Of a DNA stretch of 19,756 nucleotides, positions 1-7,517 are shown one piece after another. The number at the start of each line of letters is the position of its first letter. Positions within the stretch are counted from its first letter, which is position 1. A model generated the notes under the pieces. The model ran no database searches, was not told the origin of the DNA, and was given only the letters and a program-made list of their open reading frames with translations. The DNA lies in NCBI GenBank assembly GCA_041743835.1, contig JBGTLW010000114.1:1-19756 (forward strand), in the 5' to 3' direction. The position numbers and the translations under genes are program-made. The stretch comes from JBGTLW01 sp041743835 (lineage in GTDB: Bacteria > Planctomycetota > Phycisphaerae > Phycisphaerales > Phycisphaeraceae).

Positions 1-105
1 GAGTCGGCCCAGAAGAAGTGGCGACGGCTCAACGGCCACGAACTGATCGGCGACGTCATCGCCGGCATCACCTTCACCGACGGAGTCAAACAACACGCCG
101 CCTGA
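1..105 (+). CDS. IS256-family (Mutator-type) transposase, C-terminal end only
   Basis: Frame 1 reads 34 residues from the window edge to TGA at 103-105, with no start inside the window. The peptide contains KKWRRLNGHELIGDVIAG followed by a short FTDGV tail, which I recognise as the conserved C-terminus of IS256/Mutator-family DDE transposases. These enzymes cut and join the ends of their own element. Only the extreme C-terminus is present, so intactness cannot be judged. The terminal repeat lies just downstream. The identification rests on a short stretch, but one that is characteristic of the family. Confidence 0.85.
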   Translation, partial: ESAQKKWRRLNGHELIGDVIAGITFTDGVKQHAA

Positions 106-138
106 TCAAACTTCATCCACAGCTTTTGACAATATCTC
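106..138 (+). repeat. Probable right-end terminal inverted repeat of the IS256-family element
   Basis: Directly after the transposase stop lies TCATCCACAGCTTTTGACAA continuing to AATATCTC at about 138. This resembles the TCCACA-n-TTTGACA-n-TCTC ends of IS256-family elements. The other end lies outside the window, so the exact last base and the 8-9 bp target duplication cannot be confirmed. Confidence 0.6.
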
Positions 139-227
139 GGGCATTACGATGCTGATACGTTATCGCAAAGCCCTAGCAAACGCCATTGCTTCGCGTCTTT
201 GCAACACAGCCTAGCTATTGCACGGCT

Positions 228-242
228 TTGGCGTGACGCCAA
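228..242. repeat. Short perfect inverted repeat upstream of the NTF2-like gene
   Basis: TTGGCGTGACGCCAA has 7-bp arms around a single central G. It lies 66 nt before the ATG of the next gene and about 20 nt upstream of a TTGACA hexamer at 265-270. It could be an operator or a chance palindrome. Nothing else in the window repeats it that I noticed. Confidence 0.35.
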
Positions 243-307
243 CCCTGTGTCGCCACGAATGTCGTTGACATAGACCGAGCAAACGCGCAATATCAGCCCC
301 TAACAAC

Positions 308-820
308 ATGGCCATCAACCAGAATCACGAACCCACTCCGGAGACACCAATCGAGCACCCCGACCCCATGCGCGACGATCACGCAGATCAATCCGAGGTA
401 CTGTTTGCCGTCAGGCGGTTCCGTGATGCCAACGAGATACGGGCGGTCCCGGATATCGACCTTGCGACGGCGTTCGCCGAGTCCAACAACACGCTGCACC
501 TGGATCGCTTGCGCAAGCGCCTGCATCCAAAGGTGGTTTACGAGAGTGACTGGGCCGGCGTCAGCATGGTGGGTCGGCGACGTGTCATCCGCTGGCTGAG
601 AAGCAAGTACGCCTTCGCGGCAGATTGGGGCGGTTACCGTGCTCAAGTCGTCGTACTCGCGTATGGGCGGGCCGGCGTCCTGACCACATCCACTTCCATA
701 GACCAACAAGCCCTCACGACGTTCGATGCGGTGGATGGTCTGGCGATCCGCATGTCTGTGACCTCGCGCGTTGACCGGCAGAGCTTGCGAGAAACCCTCT
801 ACTACCCACCGGAAGCCTGA
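308..820 (+). CDS. NTF2/SnoaL-like fold protein, function unknown
   Basis: A 170-aa product. Residues about 60-155 read like an NTF2/SnoaL-like cone fold. A helix with HLDRLRKRLHPKVVYESDW is followed by a GRRRVIRWL helix, then alternating beta strands (AQVVVLAYG, AGVLTTSTSI, DGLAIRMSVTSR). Such folds serve as small enzymes, ligand-binding domains or dimerisation modules, and no catalytic residues can be assigned. The first 40 residues are polar and probably disordered. ATG at 308 is the first start in frame. No Shine-Dalgarno sequence precedes it, but TTGACA at 265-270 with a weak -10 (CAATAT, 288-293) would give an almost leaderless message. The gene stands alone between the IS256 end and the convergent helicase gene. 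The substrate is unknown. Confidence 0.75.
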   Translation: MAINQNHEPTPETPIEHPDPMRDDHADQSEVLFAVRRFRDANEIRAVPDIDLATAFAESNNTLHLDRLRKRLHPKVVYESDWAGVSMVGRRRVIRWLRSKYAFAADWGGYRAQVVVLAYGRAGVLTTSTSIDQQALTTFDAVDGLAIRMSVTSRVDRQSLRETLYYPPEA

Positions 821-928
821 ACTGGCACGCAACAGCCGGTCTCCCGTATCCCTCTCATTCATGATCCGGAACAGATCGGGGTCTCTGCGACAGCTCAGAG
901 CATTGCCAGCACGCCTGGGTCGTAAACA

Positions 929-3900
929 CTAGCGCAAGAGCAACTGCAACCACTGGAGCGGCTCAGCCCGAGATAGCTGATCCCATACGAACTGGTTGTG
1001 ATATGAACGCAAGCAGGCGTAGCAACTGCCTTCAGAGACGCACTCGGGGTTCTCGCAGTAGAGCAGCCGCTGCTCGGTGGAATCCAGCACGGATCTGAAA
1101 TGCTGCTGAACACGCTCGGCATACCCCGCGCCCCCGGGGATGTTGTCATAGATAAATAATTCTGCCCCGTCGTACCCGTTCTCAAGGGAGCGGTAGTCCA
1201 CGCACAAGTCCCCCCGCTCGATATCCAACAACTTGCACGCCGCGCTCTCTATGCCGGTGGCCAAGCTCTTCCAGAATGAGTAGTTCGCCGCCACGGTCGG
1301 CGGCGTGGGGGAAGGGAATCTGACTTGCAGGACCGCCGTGTGGAATTGGTGGGCCAGCATGACCGGTTCGTATTTCCCGGTGCATTGGCGACCCCACGCA
1401 GTTTGATGGCTTTTGCTTCCCGGTTGAACCTGGCTGCCGCAACGCGTGCAGATGAGATAACCCCGTGCTCGGCCGCGCCACGTCTTCGGCCCGAAGTTGG
1501 CCGTGAAGAGAGAGCCGCGTCGGTCCAACGCGGTAAGTACTGCGGGGATCTGTTCATTGCGGGCGAAATCTTCATTGCCCGCACCCTTGACTAGGTAGAC
1601 CGGCGAGTTGGCGCTTGGCCGCTTGCGGAAGAGATTGGGTCTTTCGATCGGCTCGTCGATATTGGTGCTAAACCCCCGCGGCTCGATGTACTTGTACGTA
1701 TTGGTGGACCGGGGTGCGGCACCATCGGCCGCCCCGAAGAGCCGAACGCGCCCCTCGCCAAGATCTTGGAAATGGTGGAGCACCGGCTCCCGCTTCTCTA
1801 GGTCCAAGGCGGTGCTACGGATGAGCTGCCCATCGACAATCACCTCGGCCCCCGGGGCGTACTCCACGATGCCCATCGCCCGGGAGCGTTCCATCCTCAG
1901 CCGGGCGCTCTGCCCGTCTTGCCGGACCAGCAGCCGGACCGAGTCTTGTGGGAAGGCGTAGTTGGGCAACCAGTGTTGTCCAGCCAAGAACCCAATGAGA
2001 TCCTCGCTGCAGAGCTCGCGCTGCATCCGGCGGATGCGTTCGGCGTTCTGGGTAATCGCGTCGGCACGCCGGTATTCACCATCGGCTGCGGCCTGCTTAG
2101 CGTCTTCCTCAAGTTCTGCCGCTTGTTGGTTGAACGCCGCGCACGGTAACACCAATCCCCGGTGCCAGACCGAGTCGTTGCGGTCGGCGACGCTTGAGCC
2201 AACCAGACTCACACGCGCCGCGCGGACTAAATCAAGAGCCCCACTACCCAACGCCCCACTGTCAACAAGCTGCGAAACCTCACGAGCGAGATGGTCTTCA
2301 TCGTCCTTGCACCACGTATCGAACTTAGCCGACGCACAGGTCGTGCAACCGGGGTCGACGCTGAAGAAGCCGCTGTCGGGGTTATCCGCTGAAGCCACTT
2401 GGAGCCTCGCGCCGTCGTGCCCGCTCAAGAGCGGCCAGAAGCGAGAGAGCAGGTAAGCGTTGATGTGGCGTTGGGCCAGGACCGGGTTAGCCGTATAGAC
2501 CACAGGGACCGGGACCTTGCCGGCCGCGATGGCCGCAGGATCGAAGTAGTGGTGCTGGTCGTGGGGGGTGGCGTGCGCGAAGGTGACTGCGTGGGCCAGC
2601 GCCTGATTGCGGCGGCCCGCTCGACCGACACGCTGCACGTAGTTGGCCGTGGACGGTGGAACGTTGCGGAGGAACACAGAGTCCAGGTCACCGACATCCA
2701 CCCCCATCTCGAACGTGGTGGAGCAACTGAGCACGTTGACCTGTCCCTTAGTGAACTGGTCTTGGTACTCGCGTCCCCGTTCAAGGGTAAGCTGAGCCGT
2801 GTGTTCAGCCACCCTTGCGGGCAGGGGTTCGCGGCCGTAACGTTGCACCAACCGGGAAGCGCGGCGATCGCCGTCGGGGTCTGGGACCTCGACCAAGCGT
2901 CCTGTGCACTGGAAGATCTCGCAGGTTCCCCCCATGCGGAATCGGGTGCGGGCATCGCATCGGTCGCACTTGTACCAAGGTCCTGCCTGTCGGATCAGGA
3001 TGTTCCCAGCGTCGAGTCGGAACCTGCCCTGCCCCATGCTCTCCATCAGACCGCTGTCGGCTTCCGTCATCACGTCCCACACCGATTCAAGGATCTGATC
3101 GACCCGGTCGTTCGTCGGATCGATCGAAAGGGCATTAAGTGCCTTGACCACTTGCTCTGCCTGCCGGCTGACTCGCAACGCGTTCTTGGCGTGCGAGCTG
3201 AGGAATGGATTCCAGCGGAACAAGTGCACCTCTTTCGACTTGCCTAGCGAGGGGTCCTTGTGAACGGCGGCTGCGGCGGGCCCCTTGCGGCCGTAGACCA
3301 GGTCGCGCCGGTTGAGCTTGAATGGATCGAACGTGACCGCGTAGCGACGAAGCACCAAGCTCAGCAATCGCTGGATCAGGTCATCCCGGACCTTGGCGTC
3401 CGGGAGCAGGGGACCCAAGGCGTCGTTGAAGGCATCGACTCGGCCTGGGGACAGATCGATTTCCGCGGCGGCCACCATTAATGCCGGTAGAAGGTTCCGA
3501 CGCGATGGGCTGCCGGTGATGTGCTCGTAGGCAGCTGCGGCCAGCTCATCCCGAAGCACCTGCTTGTCACCGCGCCCCATCTCCCGGCTCTTCCTGGCGT
3601 CGTAACGTTCAGACCCGTCCTCGTCGTCCCTTCTGCGGAAAACCACCCAGTCATGCTCTAGCGCTAAGTCTTGGGCACGTGTCGGCCACTCGACCAAGGA
3701 GAGCGGTTCGTCGTTGGTTTCGGCTTGGCCCACCGCACGGAGCAAAGGCTGCACAAATGAGCTGTGCGCGATGGTCTGGTTGAGGTAGGGGGCGAAGAAG
3801 GCTGCGCGTTGCCTGCTGTCGGAGAAGGCCAAGAGTTTGCGGCCGCCGGCCGGCAGCTCGGGTTGGGTCACGGGCAACTGCCGCAGCAATTCCTCGGCCA

Positions 3901-5707
3901 AGACTGCGGTCGGCGCGTCTTCCCCGGTCGCGAAACGACGCATGACTGAGTCGAACTGGCCGGCGCCAGCTCCACAGCACGGGCACCGGCTCAGACTCCC
4001 ATCGGTCTTTACTTTGGGAATCAGGACTAGCCCGCTGCCTGCACTCAAGGAGGCGTCCTCATCGGCTGCTTGTTCGTCGTCCGGCCCACCGATCTCGGCG
4101 TCCTCTTGGATGAGGGCCGGGTCCATCCAGGTAAGTAGTCCTAGACCCTCCTTGTCTTTGGTGCGGGCCGGGGTGACGGATTCGTCGTGGCCAATGACGG
4201 CCATGACGGCGGGCATGCCGCAAGCGTTGCAGACCCATAGAGGCCAGAGGGGACCTCCGCCCTCTGCCTGACCCTCTTCTTGCATGACAACCGATTTCAC
4301 CCGCTGGTTGGGGTCGCTCATGTCGTGCAAGTCTTCCAACTCGTGCAATTGGACCGACACGCCCTGCAGGCCCCGGAAGAACTGATGGATACGGGCGGGG
4401 AAGAGGGGAGCGCCACTCACCGGGTCCATCGCGTTAGCCGCCAGTAACAAGAGCGAGGCCACTGCCTTGGAAGACAGTTCGATACCCTTGGTACGCAAGT
4501 GGTCTGAAAGCCCGGTGGGAGAAGAAGGCCGGTCGATTACCACACGGTGGATATGTTCAAGGGCACGGCATCGGCTTAATCCTTCGTGTAGCAGGTGCGC
4601 AGTCTTGTCGTGGTCGCCAGTCTTGAGACCCGCGTCGGCCAGCCAGGACCGTGTGTAAGCTGGATCTTTGAGCATCTGCTCAAGCGGGTGGGTGCCGCGG
4701 TCGTGGTGCAACGATTCCAGGGCGGACGGCTGGATGTCGACCAGTTCATCGCGGTGAAACGGGCTGCTGCGGACCCCGCGGATCACATCGTCGGCCGTGA
4801 ACTGCGCCCCCGTCAACCCGCTGGCGAACACGGCGATCTTCTCATCCGCTGCTTCCCCCTCGTCCCCGATGGTCGCGCTGGTGAGGATGAACCGCAACTT
4901 GTCCTTGAAGCGATGGCGCAGCCTGCGCATCAGCAGGCTGATGTCGATCCCTTGGGATCCGCGGTAGGCGTGCGCCTCGTCCAAGACTACGGTATGTACC
5001 CGATCATGGCGGAATATCTGCTGGTCGTCTGGGCGAAGCAGCAGGTACTCCAGCATGGCGAAGTTAGTCAGCAACAGCTGCGGGGGCCGTTGCTGAATCT
5101 CCGGCCGGGTCACCCGCTCATTGTCATAGAGGAGGTCGGGGTGCCCTTCAGGTAGGTTGTCTTTGGGGGTCTGACCGGTGTAGCGGCCAAACGTGACCGC
5201 GCTGTGCCCCAGCATGGCACGCATGCGGGCCAGTTGATCGTTGGCAAGGGCGTTCATGGGGTAGATGAAGATCGCCTGCACCCCCATCGGCTCGCCAGAG
5301 CTTAGGGCCCGGTCCACCAAGGGGTAGAGGAAGCATTCGGTCTTTCCGCTACCGGTCCCAGTCGCCACAACCACGTTGCGCCCGGCTTGGACCCTGGTAA
5401 TCGCTTCGACCTGATGGGTATAAAGCGGCCGTTGGGTATCGACCAACGCGCCGATGGCCTCGCTTAGGAACGGGGGCTCTCGACGCGCGATCATCTGGGC
5501 TGGGGTGTGGCCGGCCTCCCAAGCGGGTAGGGCCGAGACCATGGGTTCCCGGCAGAATGCGTCGGCCGCGTCGATCTTTTCGTCAACCATCGCCCGCAAC
5601 CGGGGTTGAGTCGGGTGGATGGGGAGGGCGTCCCGCAGGTAGCCCAAGTAAGCCCGCTTAAGGGCCTCAGCCGCTCGGAACGGATCATGTATCGCCGGCG
5701 TGGTCAT
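929..5707 (-). CDS. Giant DEAH-box SF2 helicase with DUF1998-like C-terminus
   Basis: A 1592-aa ATP-dependent nucleic-acid translocase or helicase. The RecA1 lobe holds a THQ-type Q motif (about 96-100), Walker A ATGTGSGKT (115-123), motif Ia YPMNALANDQ (149-158), DEAH (243-246) and SAT (277-279). RecA2 carries motif V (TTFEMGVDVGD) and motif VI QRVGRAGRR near residue 1020. The roughly 700 residues between the lobes hold Cys pairs near 492 (CNAC), 574 (CPCC) and 915 (CDRC), likely zinc knuckles. The C-terminus has another CTRC cluster near 1415, then GGAGYAERV and a Cys-rich YHNQF region (about 1525-1573) typical of DUF1998. Known relatives include DruE (Druantia), DpdJ (Dpd), DISARM helicases and Hrq1/YprA. 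ATG at 5707 is preferred because it forms an ATGA overlap with the upstream zinc-ribbon gene and has AGGTG six bases before it. It is last in the operon. I infer the motor of a DNA- or RNA-sensing complex. Confidence 0.92.
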   Translation of the reverse strand: MTTPAIHDPFRAAEALKRAYLGYLRDALPIHPTQPRLRAMVDEKIDAADAFCREPMVSALPAWEAGHTPAQMIARREPPFLSEAIGALVDTQRPLYTHQVEAITRVQAGRNVVVATGTGSGKTECFLYPLVDRALSSGEPMGVQAIFIYPMNALANDQLARMRAMLGHSAVTFGRYTGQTPKDNLPEGHPDLLYDNERVTRPEIQQRPPQLLLTNFAMLEYLLLRPDDQQIFRHDRVHTVVLDEAHAYRGSQGIDISLLMRRLRHRFKDKLRFILTSATIGDEGEAADEKIAVFASGLTGAQFTADDVIRGVRSSPFHRDELVDIQPSALESLHHDRGTHPLEQMLKDPAYTRSWLADAGLKTGDHDKTAHLLHEGLSRCRALEHIHRVVIDRPSSPTGLSDHLRTKGIELSSKAVASLLLLAANAMDPVSGAPLFPARIHQFFRGLQGVSVQLHELEDLHDMSDPNQRVKSVVMQEEGQAEGGGPLWPLWVCNACGMPAVMAVIGHDESVTPARTKDKEGLGLLTWMDPALIQEDAEIGGPDDEQAADEDASLSAGSGLVLIPKVKTDGSLSRCPCCGAGAGQFDSVMRRFATGEDAPTAVLAEELLRQLPVTQPELPAGGRKLLAFSDSRQRAAFFAPYLNQTIAHSSFVQPLLRAVGQAETNDEPLSLVEWPTRAQDLALEHDWVVFRRRDDEDGSERYDARKSREMGRGDKQVLRDELAAAAYEHITGSPSRRNLLPALMVAAAEIDLSPGRVDAFNDALGPLLPDAKVRDDLIQRLLSLVLRRYAVTFDPFKLNRRDLVYGRKGPAAAAVHKDPSLGKSKEVHLFRWNPFLSSHAKNALRVSRQAEQVVKALNALSIDPTNDRVDQILESVWDVMTEADSGLMESMGQGRFRLDAGNILIRQAGPWYKCDRCDARTRFRMGGTCEIFQCTGRLVEVPDPDGDRRASRLVQRYGREPLPARVAEHTAQLTLERGREYQDQFTKGQVNVLSCSTTFEMGVDVGDLDSVFLRNVPPSTANYVQRVGRAGRRNQALAHAVTFAHATPHDQHHYFDPAAIAAGKVPVPVVYTANPVLAQRHINAYLLSRFWPLLSGHDGARLQVASADNPDSGFFSVDPGCTTCASAKFDTWCKDDEDHLAREVSQLVDSGALGSGALDLVRAARVSLVGSSVADRNDSVWHRGLVLPCAAFNQQAAELEEDAKQAAADGEYRRADAITQNAERIRRMQRELCSEDLIGFLAGQHWLPNYAFPQDSVRLLVRQDGQSARLRMERSRAMGIVEYAPGAEVIVDGQLIRSTALDLEKREPVLHHFQDLGEGRVRLFGAADGAAPRSTNTYKYIEPRGFSTNIDEPIERPNLFRKRPSANSPVYLVKGAGNEDFARNEQIPAVLTALDRRGSLFTANFGPKTWRGRARGYLICTRCGSQVQPGSKSHQTAWGRQCTGKYEPVMLAHQFHTAVLQVRFPSPTPPTVAANYSFWKSLATGIESAACKLLDIERGDLCVDYRSLENGYDGAELFIYDNIPGGAGYAERVQQHFRSVLDSTEQRLLYCENPECVSEGSCYACLRSYHNQFVWDQLSRAEPLQWLQLLLR

Positions 5708-6129
5708 CGCATACACCTGCAGGGCAACTCGGATTGCGGCTCCAAATATCCCCACTTCGCCGAGCCGTTCGGTTGCCGGATGAGTCCGAAATCCACTCGC
5801 CTGCAGCGTGGGCACACCAGGTGTCCGTTCCGCTGCGCGAACTGGGCTTTGGTTAGAGATTCCTTGATGATGCGCATGTCTCCAGAGTCGTAGTTGCCTG
5901 TCTTGAAGCCGGTGATGCGGCGGATCAGGTGCTGGATCGCCTTGGCCCCCCGGACCTGGGAGACAAAGGCTATGTCCTGGGTAATGCTAAGGGCAGGATT
6001 GCGAATAGCCACATTGGTCACCGGCATCACGTTCGAGCGGACCGGGGTCTCCTCGTCAAGGGTGTCCATTGTGACTTGCGCCGGACGGTTGTTGCTGAGA
6101 AAGATCGTAGAGGAAACGGAGCTTGTCAT
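5704..6129 (-). CDS. Small zinc-ribbon protein, unknown function
   Basis: A 141-aa product. The first 90 residues are polar with a predicted helical stretch (QVRGAKAIQHLIRRITGF). The C-terminus holds CPRC and, about 30 residues later, CRC one residue before the end, a plausible four-ligand zinc ribbon. ATG at 6127-6129 is chosen because AAGGGAG sits 7 nt upstream, the best ribosome site in the operon. This start lies 74 nt inside the 3' end of the Hsp70 gene. Its TGA overlaps the helicase ATG as ATGA, so the two are probably translationally coupled. A longer frame to 6186 lacks a good ribosome site. The coupling suggests an adaptor or nucleic-acid-binding subunit of the helicase. I do not recognise the family. 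Confidence 0.8.
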   Translation of the reverse strand: MTSSVSSTIFLSNNRPAQVTMDTLDEETPVRSNVMPVTNVAIRNPALSITQDIAFVSQVRGAKAIQHLIRRITGFKTGNYDSGDMRIIKESLTKAQFAQRNGHLVCPRCRRVDFGLIRQPNGSAKWGYLEPQSELPCRCMR

Positions 6130-7516
6130 AGCTGAACTCCCTTGCGTCATTCTGGTTACCGTTCTGGCTGCGGGCCTGTGCGACAAACGTGAGATCGCGG
6201 GTCAAGGTAGTGTCGACCTCGAGCCGCTCGCTGACAAACCCCTGCATGGGGACCGACTGGTATCCGATGGTGCTCGTGTTCGAACCATCAGATTGGGTGT
6301 AGACCAGCTGGGCCGCGTCGCTGTCCTCTATCATGCCCAAGTGGTGCGAGACGGCTACATCATTGAAGGGATCGCCCGGTTTCACGAGCGGTAGGTTGGT
6401 GTCGTCGGCCAACCACAGGCCTATGTGTTGATCGAGTTTGGCGACGGTCTCGCCGGGGCGTTTATGCAGGTGTTCCGCTAAGATCGAGGCACCCTGGGCA
6501 ACCACCCAATCGGGATCGCGCAATCGCACCACCTTGGCCGGGTATCGTACTTCGATCTCTTCTTGGACCGCGATCAAGTTGCAGGTACCCCCGATGGGCA
6601 GCACCGCGTCAACCGTGGTCTGATCCAGTCCAGCCGCAGCCAAGGCCCGATTAAGTGTGTTGAAGGCCAGGTCTAGCAGCGGCTGGATCAAGACGCGCAG
6701 CCGGGCCCGGTCAAGCTCGACCGCAAGGTACTCGCAACCCATAAACCGTTTAAGGTTTAGTTGGTATTCGGGCTCGACAGACAGGCCGCGCTTTGCCTGT
6801 TCGCACTCAACCAGCAGGCAATCAAGGTCACGTGGGGGGACCTGGTCGAGTCTGTCGGGTGGGTTGATCAGTTTGGGCTTGAGTTGCTCGTATACCCATT
6901 CCGCGATGCGGCGATCGATCTTGTCGCCGGCACTGTCAAAACCCTCGATCGCCAACTCACGCACACGTCTGCCCACCAGCCCGAGTACCGACACGTCTAG
7001 CGTGCCCCCGCCCCAGTCGAAGACGGCGACGTTTGCGGCCCCACGTAGTTGATCCTCGGCATGCATCACGGCCGCAGTCGATTCAGAAACAAAGTCGATA
7101 ATGGTCAGCCCGGCATCCGAAGCCGCCTGCCGGAGCACCTTCCGCCGCGAGGCCGGGAACCCGACCGGGATGGAAACGACCGCGCTGGTCATTTCAACAT
7201 GAGGCCGATCCTGTTCAGCAACGAAGTCAATGAGGTGCTCAAAGAAGTGCATTGCCACGGACGTGGGGGTTTCAATGCGGTTGCCGACCCGCCACACTTT
7301 AGTGTCATCATCCAGACAACTTTTGATCGATGTGACCACGTGCCAGCCTTGCTGAATGAGCTGCGCGTGTTGCTCACGGACTGCTTTGCCGTACCGGATA
7401 TCGCCCGTGAGGGCATTGAAAGCGACTGCGGTGGGCACGGTGGTGTGTCCGACCTGTAAGTCGCCCTGGTAGACGACGGCCGAATTCGTAGTACCAAAAT
7501 CGATCCCGAAACTCAT
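6056..7516 (-). CDS. Hsp70-like ATPase (DnaK-type) lacking the C-terminal lid
   Basis: A 486-aa protein with an Hsp70/actin-type nucleotide-binding domain. Phosphate-1 is IDFGTTNS (5-12), phosphate-2 is VFDWGGGTLDVS (165-176), the region with GFDSAGDKIDRRI is at 192-204, and the adenosine motif LPIGGTCNL is at 306-314. Residues about 375-455 form a beta-rich segment matching a substrate-binding beta domain (QSVPMQGFVSERLEV, 420-434). The tail ends soon after, about 150 residues short of canonical DnaK (about 640 aa), so the alpha-helical lid and EEVD-like tail are missing. No J-protein or recognisable GrpE is present. ATG at 7516 lies 1 nt after the upstream coiled-coil stop, and an alternative TTG four codons earlier is less likely. 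The operon position implies a dedicated chaperone or ATP switch for the helicase complex rather than general proteostasis. Confidence 0.93.
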   Translation of the reverse strand: MSFGIDFGTTNSAVVYQGDLQVGHTTVPTAVAFNALTGDIRYGKAVREQHAQLIQQGWHVVTSIKSCLDDDTKVWRVGNRIETPTSVAMHFFEHLIDFVAEQDRPHVEMTSAVVSIPVGFPASRRKVLRQAASDAGLTIIDFVSESTAAVMHAEDQLRGAANVAVFDWGGGTLDVSVLGLVGRRVRELAIEGFDSAGDKIDRRIAEWVYEQLKPKLINPPDRLDQVPPRDLDCLLVECEQAKRGLSVEPEYQLNLKRFMGCEYLAVELDRARLRVLIQPLLDLAFNTLNRALAAAGLDQTTVDAVLPIGGTCNLIAVQEEIEVRYPAKVVRLRDPDWVVAQGASILAEHLHKRPGETVAKLDQHIGLWLADDTNLPLVKPGDPFNDVAVSHHLGMIEDSDAAQLVYTQSDGSNTSTIGYQSVPMQGFVSERLEVDTTLTRDLTFVAQARSQNGNQNDAREFSYDKLRFLYDLSQQQPSGASHNGHP

Positions 7517-7517
7517 G

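Noticed and set aside
293..862. Long minus-strand frame opposite the NTF2-like gene
   Set aside because: It has no recognisable motif, lies entirely antisense to a gene with a plausible fold, and is typical of high-GC shadow frames.
883..900. CTCTG/CAGAG hairpin as terminator between convergent genes
   Set aside because: The stem is only five base pairs with an 8-nt loop and no T-tract.
2399..3247. 282-codon plus-strand frame inside the helicase gene
   Set aside because: It is antisense to the motif V/VI region of the helicase and its translation resembles no protein.
5708..5815. N-terminal extension of the helicase to an ATG at 5815
   Set aside because: It would overlap the zinc-ribbon gene by over 100 nt. 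ATG 5707 forms an ATGA overlap with a ribosome site and fits the operon's style.
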